A stretch of 64,000 bases of DNA from Enoplolaimus lenunculus (Eukaryota; Nematoda; Enoplea; Enoplida; Thoracostomopsidae), in assembly GCA_030248215.1 (NCBI GenBank), contig JASANG010001451.1, positions 62,001 to 126,000 of the forward strand, given 5' to 3'. The notes below the pieces were generated by a model. That model made no database searches. It worked only from the letters and a program-made list of their open reading frames with translations, and was not told the DNA's origin. The first letter of the stretch is position 1. Every line of letters begins with the position of its first letter. Below, piece by piece: positions 35,945 to 46,000 of the stretch. A program made the translations under genes and the position numbers.

Positions 35945-36109
35945 GGGTCCGAAGCCAATAGGAACGAAGAAGGGGTTCTCAGCCCCACTGGAAGAATTGT
36001 GGCCCCATAGAAAATTTTCAACCTTACGTGTACGTTAACAAAAACCCTTGTATGCCCAATCTAAAAAATTTTTAGCCCCCCCTAACAAAGTGAGCTGGCT
36101 ACAGGCCTG
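35945..36109. mobile_element. CAGGCCCGTAGCC-family MITE
   Basis: GGTCCGAAGCCAATAGG start, TTTTCAACCTTACGTGTACG core, GAGCTGGCTACAGGCCTG end. Confidence 0.8.
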
Positions 36110-36664
36110 AGATACATTCCATTTTTTCCGATTAACTAATGCATAGAATCAATTTACTATTTCAAACACCGGATCGGAACATATGTTTACAGAACAAAAG
36201 TTACCTGGTGTACGCAAGTTATTGTGAACAATACATTATATTTATAAACAGCGACGAAAAAGAGTTTGACCAGTTGCCGAAGCGTTATGATTGGTCAACT
36301 GACAGAGTTGTTGAATGATCATCAAAACGCATTAATTGTTGAATTCAACACGTTCCGCATTATTTGCCACACGCAGATTACCATAAGTTGCTCATAGTAT
36401 ACTCTATGTGAGAAAGGGTTAAAACGATAGCTTCAAGTACAAGTATCAAAACCTAGAACAATCGTGAACATATGCATCTGTTTAGGGTAATATTGTAATG
36501 ATTGTATCAATGATCCTCGTAACATTTGTACATCCGGCATAAGTCTTCGTAGACTTGTCTGAGTATCGAATCAAGAAGATGGAACAGAAATAATTAAAAT
36601 TATTAGAAATAATCAGGATGTTTAGTTAACCGAAACGTTATTTTAAAGCAATTTGCGACGCTGC

Positions 36665-36890
36665 GCCACTGAATATCCACAGGCTTTTGAGTGATGAACC
36701 AATCAGAATTCGGCTAAATTATACACCGACCAATTAGAATCAATATGTTCACATGTACAACAGTCGCTGGATCGTTATTAACGGTTGTTGGATGAATATC
36801 CACAAACATTTTTGCTTGTTTATCCAATCAGATTTTGCCTGTTTATCCAATCAGAATACAGCAGCAGCGAGTTTACAGTCCAATGAGAAA
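36665..36890 (+). promoter_or_regulatory. Cluster of five CCAAT boxes in the 3' flank of RAPGEF1
   Basis: CCAAT occurs in the same orientation at 36699, 36730, 36824, 36847 and 36880, four of them followed by CAGA, TAGA or GAGA. Part of the stretch is an internal duplication starting GAATATCCACA at 36671 and 36794. CCAAT boxes bind NF-Y in animals. Here they fall in the presumed 3' UTR or flank, so they may be only a decayed repeat. Confidence 0.3.
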
Positions 36891-36893
36891 CAA

Positions 36894-37065
36894 CTAAGAC
36901 GTTGTGTTCGAACTTCTATTGGCAGCAGAATTTCCTGCTCCACCGCCGCTGGTTCCACGTGGCTTAATCGTTTCAGAAATTGTCCACATTTCTTCTTCAC
37001 TTAAGCGTTCTTCAAAATTGTTGAAAAAGTCCAAAACTTTGTCGTTTCGTTTGATGTGGTACGTC
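36894..37065 (-). CDS. RAPGEF1: RAPGEF1 exon L, C-terminus and stop
   Basis: 172 bp, acceptor TTTTTTCAG. It encodes YHIKRNDKVLDFFNNFEERL, then SEEEMWTISETIKPRG and a Gly/Ser/Asn-rich tail ending NTTS before TAG. It matches the C3G end (MRRNDDIINFFNDF, KIKPRN). The tail is a little longer and more polar than I remember for the vertebrate protein. Confidence 0.95.
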
Positions 37066-40000
37066 CTGAAAAAAGTATAATATTCATTGTTTCAGCGACG
37101 CAATTTGCAGTAGTATATGCAAAATGCAACATTGTTCCACATTCTAAAATTTCTTCCTCACAGGTGTTAATGTGTACGTCATAAATTAAATTGAATTAAT
37201 AATCGAAATTTCAAGATTTACCATTGGTCGAGCTAAGATGAAATTAATAATGTTATTTCCTGGTTTAGTCACCTACAAGTAGCCCCGGTTTATCAAAGCG
37301 AATTGCAACTGCAAGTTCTCTCTGCAAAAATATGCATGCGTAAATATAAAGCTTTATGTCTTAAGCAGGGCCGTGCTAAGGACTGCCAGGGTTCTCCTTT
37401 GAAAACCTAACTCCGGAGCCTTTAGCACCTGCGAATAAGGTTTTTTGGTGGGCAGGAACCGAGGTTAATCGAGACCCTTTAGCCCGAGTTGACTACGAGG
37501 CCAACAGTTCGTGTTATCCCTAAATATCGTCTACATTTTTGCAGTGTAAGTGAGCCGAGCCGAATTATCTATTTAGGTGAGCACCAGCAGAAAGCGGAAA
37601 ATTAAAAACTAAGCAAAGTCTAAATTAAAAAATACTAAAATCAAACTTGAAAAAATACTAAAACGAAAATGAAAAAATTACTAAAATCGAAATTATAAAA
37701 TTAATTAACTCAAAATTAAAAATTACTAAACTCAACATTAAAAATTACTACAATAAAAATTTAAAACGCTACAAAAATCAAAATTAAAAAATTAATAAAA
37801 TTAAAAAGAAGAAATTACTAAATCAAAATTTAAAAGTTACAAAGTTCAAAATTTAAAAACATACCATGCTTTAAATCGTCGAACGTTATCTAAAATCGTA
37901 TATTGTTGAAGTCGCTTGTTGAAATTGACCACATCTTGTCGGCCGCCGCAACGCTCTTGATTCAAAAAATCTGGATTGCCAATATGAACGAACGTTAAAT
38001 CTTGTAGAATAACACCTCTGAAATTTAAATTAATATCGTTGTTAATTGAAATCTGAACAACGCTGTGTGTAGTATTTCGCACCAGTTTAAGAAGGTATCT
38101 TGTAACTTTTGATTCAGCGAACCAAATACTATAATTTACCTGAAACTTTTAAAAGAAAAATTTATTATTTTCGACGAACAGTAGTAACGTTTTACCACGC
38201 ACTGAAGTTAAAAATATAGCTAACGTCAAAAACTATATTGCAAGCTACGAATAATTTTGCATAGCATCAAGCTTAGGATTTAGGGTTATGAATCGTACTG
38301 TCTTATATTCGTGTTTAAAAAAGTTTTAAAGTTTACGCGTTTTATCACTTGACCCATGTAAAGATCTGGGGCGGAACATTTTTCTGCAGGGCTGCAATAG
38401 AGTAAGCTTAAGCTTAAAACTATTTAACAACTATTTTTCCGCAGACTGATGCTTGTGTATATATAAGCTCAGTATTACAATTAGGCTTAGGTTTGGGCTT
38501 AGGAAAATTTTATACTACTGTTACGGCCCTGTTCTTTATATTAGCCCATTATTTTTAAATAAATATTCCAAAAATATGAAGCTATAATCCTACATCCTTC
38601 AAAAATATAAAACATACAAATATGGAAGGCAAGGTGGTTTTGCTTCAGAGAGCGCTTGACGGTATGCTTTGAACGACTGTGACGTATCGATCAGTGTGCT
38701 ATGTTCTTTGAGTTCCTAAAATTAATAAAAAAATATAAACGATACGCAAATTTGAAATTAGTTTCAGTTTCAATTTCCACTATCGATCGGTATTTGTTAT
38801 TTGTTTTCGTTATTAAATAAATGACAGAAATAAATTTCATTATTTTTAAGCTCTTAGTTCTTCTAAGTCACTTTAAAACCAGTCAGTTTTTCAATACCGG
38901 TATGTTGCAGTTCCGATTTAAAATTTAGAACAAAAAATTCACACAAAATCGTTAACAATTTAGGGTGCATTTAGTATATTCTTCAAAATTGTAAAAAAGC
39001 CAGCTGAATAGTTGCATACCTCAATTGTGTTGGTAGAAAAATAAAACATCTTTTAAACTGTCATACTCGATTCTTAGCTACAGTCACTCACTAGGTATCA
39101 TAGTTGGCACAAAATACAACTCACTTCAGCTTGATGCTTTGGCCACTCGAGTCTAAGGATTGAACTTGACTCTAGAGCACTCAGGACCGCCAGGTACGAA
39201 TTGAAATTGCCCATCGCTCGTAATTTCTGCAATTAAAATGGCAGAATTCTAAGGTCGAGACAATCGTTTACAGTAGGTTTACCGAAAGGTAAAACTAAAC
39301 CAGGAATCAGATGTGGGACCTGTGGTGCTTGAGCCAAGTCTATCAACAAACCTTGCTTACGCCTATGTCCAAACCTAAATGTCCGCCTAAACATAAACCT
39401 AAGCATACCTCTCTCAGTATCGAAGTCCCGGTAACGGATTGAAAGACATGTGTTGCTTGAATTTTCAAAACCAAACTGATATTAAATTATTGTAATTAAT
39501 ATAAGTTTAAAAAATAAGAAATAAAATTTAAAAAAAATAATAAATATCTTGAACTAAAAACAATCAAAACTTACCTTCATAACTTTAATAAACTTTTCCA
39601 TAATCTTCACACGTTCTTTAGCGTCCGGTTCGGTCAAAATACGACTACGAACCCAGTAAGATGTATTGTTGAAATGCTCAGTGAATTGAACCAAGTTAAC
39701 ACTCGATGCTTCGGTTTGTTCTTGTGACCACGATAGCATTTCGCTGAGCTAAAAAACAATAAACAATAAACAAATAAATAAACTCAAGGCAGATATGCAT
39801 TATAGGACCTTGTAGGCAAATAATTTGAAGTTTAGCAAACTCAAATTTTGTGATTCATAAATGTAACTATATCATCAACTAAACAATACATCATGTTCAC
39901 GCAAACATGTAGAACCAGAGTGGGAAGTTGGTAAGGTTTTTTACCCGACCCACGCTTTACCCAGGCAAATAAGATTTTTTCAGGTGTTTACCACGCTAAA

Positions 40001-43000
40001 AAATCTACCCACGATCCATCTTTTACCAGCGCCTGAAGTTAAACCAGTATTTTAAAGACCGCTCGTGATTTACACTTAAATGAAGTTTTGCGTTATAGCT
40101 CCAATGAATGTTACACGTGAAAGCTTACTAGAAACAACAAAATTTCAAACCAAGTAAATAAGACACAGAACTTTTGGTTTTTCAGCGCTCGCTGACTCAC
40201 TTAGTTAATAGCGTATGTTTTTTACCTTAATGCTTAAAGGTTTGACGCGGGTGAAAACTGTCAATTTTTTTAGCCGCGTGATGCAAATTTTTACCCACGG
40301 GTATACCCACGGCTTAATAATTTTTACCCGACCCGCGGATCAAGCTAAACTCTGTGTGGAACATTGTTGTACGTTATGTGCACATGTAATATAGTGCAAG
40401 TGCAGTGCACTCACTGACAGTTATTTGGCCTCCACAAATTGTACACCTGTTATTCGGTTACAGACTGTTATTTATTTTTAACCCGTCCTCCGCCACCCTT
40501 CGTTGCTTTGATTAAACATCCATCTTTTATGTCATTCTCTCCTTTGCGTTGATCTGACCTCCTGTAGTATTTTTGTTCGTTGCCACCTCCGTTAATTATA
40601 TTCTGGACTATTTAATATAATTTATGCGGGTTATTTGGTCCTGGAGTCTTTCATGCACTACAATTACGGATAATTGACATTTATAAACTTTAATTCGGGT
40701 TTCGGACTCTTATCTGCTTACGGACACTTATTAGGGGTGCGGATTCCCGTTGATAGGGACTCAAAATGAGGAATCAAAACGGGGACACCCTATTATTACC
40801 CCCTCTTATTCGGGTCAGTACAGCGGTCGACGATACAAGCAGCTGAAGAAGCGTGCTGCGTTGGGCAATGGTAGAGCGATTGCCTAAGCGGTGTCCTACT
40901 TTAGACTGACATCTGATTGTAAACGATAAGCTAACTTATAGCCAGCACAACTCAACATTAGTAGTATCAAGAGTGCATGATACCCTTTAACAAGAGTATG
41001 CAACTGGGTACATTCTATGTAGAAAAAAATGTACCCAGCGCGCGTTGCATTTTTGGCTTACCCCCCTATTTGGGGGGGGGGGGGTCAAACTCTCCATCGA
41101 TGTTGAAATTCATGTGCTAATGTATATACTAAAAAGTGGTCCGATTATATTTTCGGTGTTGGCTGGCGGATACACGTGTAAAATGAACGTAAAATTGACC
41201 CCCCCCCAAAATGAGGGGGGGTTGGCCAAAAACGCAACGCGTGCCGGTACATTCTTTAATACACAGAATGTACCCAGTTGCACACTCTTGTTAGAGTGAT
41301 CATCCACTCTTGGTAGTATATACTTTCGATACGAAGCTTACTTCAACCCGTTGAAAATAAAGACAGTCAAGATAAGTCATTTGATCGGCGATATCGGCTG
41401 CTTTGAAATTGAGCAAATTTTGCGCCGCCGTAGGAGTCCTGAAGTTGCAAATTTAACGAGGACTTGCGTATATCAGGTTAAAAGCTTTAAAATATATTTC
41501 ATATTTAAATGCTACTTCACTTCACTCTAATTAGCACTGTGTGTTTATTTTGTTGAAATGAATAGCGGTTATATTGTTTTAAGATTTTTTGCTGAGGAAA
41601 AATAGCGCAAAAAGTTTATGCTAGCGCACTATTGTTTTTAGTATACCTAAATAATCACTACCACTAGTGTAAAATAATATTCGAAGGCGGAGTGTCAGCG
41701 AATGGAAGGCACATGAACGCCCCTGCGATCCAGAGACAACGATTGTACGCCACAGCCACAATCTTGCATACGCTGCGCATGACTTTTAGCTGAACCTGAC
41801 AAGCTAGACTCCACTGCAACACCACGCCGGATCCTATTGTGGCATACAACGGCGACGGTTCTATCATTCGGTCAATTGAGAACCATTGAGTTTGTCCGAC
41901 ATTAGAATACACAGCCCTTTCAAGGTTTCAAAGGGTGGACCATTTCAAAGGTCAGTAAAGCCGCAGCGTTAAGGTCAACGCGTCAACGGACCCAAGTCGA
42001 GTCGTTTTAAAATTGAAAATTTTGACTGGAAAAATATATTTTGAAATCATGGGGTTTTCATTTAAGTTGGAGTTAGTCGTTAGCTCCCGATTAAGTCAGA
42101 GTCCAACCTTAGGCCTGATTATCCCATAATGAAAGCCTCACATCTGACGCAATACGTCACTGTTGAGTTGTGACTCACTTTGAACTTGAAGGCAAACATA
42201 TCACCGGTAATTCAGCATGATGACTGTTGTCTGAGTTGCGTTTCAACTCCAACTTTTCTAGTATTTTCAACCGCAACAGTCGCGATAAATTCAACTCGCC
42301 TTGGCCGATCATTGCGTATACAAATTCGGTTAAAATTCGAACAATTGATTCGTTGGTGTCTTTTGGACTAAAAAGCCAAGAAAAACATTTAAAATTAAAA
42401 CTTCAAATATTGCAGATTTGCCAAAAATTTCGACTCATATTAAGAAATGAACGAATTCGTCAAATTATAACAACTTAAATACTTGAAAATAAAACGTGAC
42501 GGTTGATTTTGCGAAAACTTTATCATTTGCTGTCAATTAGAATTTCAAATTCAACTTCGGCATAAACACTTACAGTATATACCACTATTTTTAATTTTTA
42601 AACCCATTCTAGGATTAATTATTTTTCATAACTGAAATCTAATTTCAAACCAGGATTTGGACCGTTAATTTCAACTGACATCCAATTTCAAGCTAAGATT
42701 TGAACCGTACATTTCAACTGAAATCTAATTTCAAGCTAGGATTTGAACCGTGAATTTCAACTGAAATCTAATTTCAAGCTAGGATTTGAACCGTTAATTT
42801 CAACTGACATCCAATTTCAAGCTAAGATTTGAACCGTACATTTCAACTGAAATCTAATTTCAAGCTAGGATTTGAACCGTGAATTTCAACTGAAATCTAA
42901 TTTTAAGCTAGGATTTGAACCGTGAATTTCAACTGAAATCTAATTTCAAGCTAGGATTTGAACCGTGAATTTCAACTGAAATCTAATTTCAAGCAACAAT

Positions 43001-46000
43001 TTGAACCGTGAATTTCAACTAAAATCTAATTTCAAACTAAGATTTGAACCGTACATTTCAACAGAAACCTAATTTCAAGCTACGATTTCAACCGTGAATT
43101 TTAACTAAAATCTAATTTCAAGCTACGATTTGAACCGTACATTTCAGCTGAAATCTAATTTCAAGCTACGATTTAGACCGTGCAGATTCTCTAACGAGAA
43201 CGTTTAGCCATTGATTGCCCAGCTAGGCGCTCCCGACTAAACTCTAAGCGGTATAAAGCTCAGAGCCATTTTCTAAAAATCAGTAACACCTGAGATCGTC
43301 AACCACTCGAATTAGCAACGAAAACGAATTTCTGGATGCACGTTGTCGCGTTACATCCATGTCTCGGCTAAAATGTCGATACCGGTCGACCAGTTTTCGA
43401 ACAACATCCACCGGAGCAAGAAACGTACGATACGTCATTAGAAAGCACTCTTGGAACCGGAAATCTGGAAACACTCAATAACAGTTTGATAATCCTAGCC
43501 AGTAGTAGCCGTATAATCAACTGTGTATAGGACCAAGAGTAGATGACATATAATATAACAAGAGTGTTCAACTGAGCACATGCCAATGGCCAAAGAGCGC
43601 TCCGTTTATGGTCCTAAATTTAAGAGTATATATTATATATCATGGGAAATCGACCCCCTAACGCAAGCATGATGATAATTAGAACCTCAATTCGCACAAA
43701 TTCTGCTAGATGACCTGGTTAAATTCAAAACAAAGTTCTACGGCCTCTGTTAAAAACAACAGAATTTTACTGGGCTCCTGTATTCTTCCCCCCTCATTTA
43801 AAGTGAAGAATTCAGCCAAACCAAAAGCTTATATTTCGACAGAGGTAAGCCTTCTCCTAAACTTAAGCTTAGGCCAGAGCGGATTACAATCCTAAGCCAG
43901 GGTGCAACCGGAATTCCGGTTCCGGCATGTTTTCACCTTCCGGTTCCGGTTCTGGTAAATTTTTACCGGATTTAAAAATTCCGGTGTTGTAATTTTGCCG
44001 TTCTTAACTTTGCTAATTTTTAAGAATCTCTTTTGAAAGCCACTTGTACTCCGAATATAAGCCATTGATGGTGGATTTCACTTCAGTCGACGACGAAAAT
44101 CTAAAATACAACAAATAAAATAAATAGCTATGTTCGACTAAGGTTGTTTCACAAATAATAGAGCAAAAAATACGATTAAAATGGAATTTTTGCTGAAATC
44201 CATTTTTCACTTTCCGGTTCCGGTTCCGGTAAAATTTTCAAATTTCGGTTGCGGTAAATTGTAATTCCGGTTGCACCCTGTCCTAAGCGTAAATGTGAAG
44301 GAAAGTGTACAAGACCCTTTTTCTGAGGAAATTGCAAACCTGATTTAGTAGTGCAAGGTTTCGTTGCATGAACCACAAGCGCATCAACTGGTCCTCCGCG
44401 TACATCGCCAATATTACCGTCCTGAAAATAGGCCAACTTTGTAACAATCGCCAAGTTTTGTTTGCACATTTGCAATCTTTGCGCACGCTGCAATTTACTG
44501 TATATTTCAGATGCTACGGGCGTAGCCAGGGTGCCGGAAATGGCGGTTATCTTCTACAAAAAGCTCGAAAGCGACATTTCTTGAGTGGACGTCTAAATAT
44601 CATGCACAAAAATCGCTAAAGGCGGTTTGACACCTAAATCCACCTGACTTAGTCCTTGTCAGTAATGTACTGAGGGTCTGCGTTGCCTGGAAAAGGATTG
44701 GACGACGCTTTCAGTCTGGTTTCTAATGGCTTGGCTTATAATATTCTGATTTGCTAAATTTAATTTGTAAACTAAAAATTAAGTACGAAGACTAGTAACA
44801 AACTTAGCTTGGATAGCAACAAAAAAGGTTTCGTTGAAAGACGGCTTCAAAGCTTCTAAAAGTAATATTTTAACTTTTAAAGATTTTTTCAAAATCATTT
44901 TAAAACCGTAGCATTTCATCCCGCACCCAGAATCTATTAGTAGATTGGGAAAGAGCGCAGAGAGTTTCAAAAGTAGGGCAAGAAAAAATTTCGAAACGTA
45001 AAATTCTTTTTTATGCTATCAATAAATTTTTCGAGTAAGGGGGTAAAGATGTCCGTAAGAACGGATCGGTCGGGCAGTGCCCAAGTCGCTTCCGGTAGTT
45101 ACTACGGCCCTGAGAGGAACCGCATTCTTACCTGCGTACGATTATACAACAAATGCTTGGAAACGTCAAATTCTTCGATGAAATTTGTTGTCAGCGACAC
45201 GTTACGGTATTTGACAGGCGGTAGTCTGAAATAAAACAAAAAGTTGTTTATAATTTTCAGCTCTAACCACAATTGATAGTTACTTTAACCACAAATGATA
45301 ATTACTTTTAAAGTCAAAATTAAAACACTACTTACAAAATTTCATATTTGCATCTGTTCTCAAAAACAAGAAGATCTTATTTGTTAGGTTGGACAAAAAA
45401 CCGATACAACCCTAGCTAGTTTCAGACCCGTAACCTAAAATGAATATTATTCAGGTAAGCAAAGCGAGCTCTTTGGGGGGAGGCGCAAACGAAAATTTCT
45501 TTAAATGTTCCGATTTTTAATCCTTGCCAAAAATATTAAAATTGTGACTGACGACGACTTATCCAAGCCGACTAGTTTCGATGCCACATCTCCCTGCGTC
45601 CCAGGCTAATCCAAAAACCGCCGTTCAAGTAAAACAATACGATTTGGTAAACTTACTCGCTTCCAGAATCCGCCTGCGTCCTGGATCCACACGTCTCAAT
45701 TAGTTCTCCACAATCTGGGCCACGTCTATCGCCGGCTGTACAACCGTTGGTACTAGCATCAGGCTCGGACGAACTCGAATCTTCGTCGATATCTTGTATC
45801 GCCAACGAGCACTCGCTACCCGAATTGAGTTGAGTTGAACTCCCGTTGAATGTACCTTTAACCTCGGTCTCCAGCTTTCCATTTCGGGACAGGCTCGCAA
45901 TTCTTGGGGAGCCCTTAAAAGGCTGGCTAGGGGATCCTTCAAAGGGCTGACTAAATGTTGCGTTGTCACATTCATTTTCGCCATTGCCTCTTTTTTTACC

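Noticed and set aside
40855-40900. tRNA gene starting GTTGGGCAATGGTAGAGCG
   Set aside because: Only an A-box-like word; no B box within tRNA distance.
41045-41307. Overlapping frames on both strands near exon G
   Set aside because: They lie within the arms of the palindromic MITE, so each strand mirrors the other.
41664-41912. 82-codon minus-strand frame as an extra RAPGEF1 exon
   Set aside because: It lies between exons F and G, whose phases already join directly, and it does not resemble C3G.
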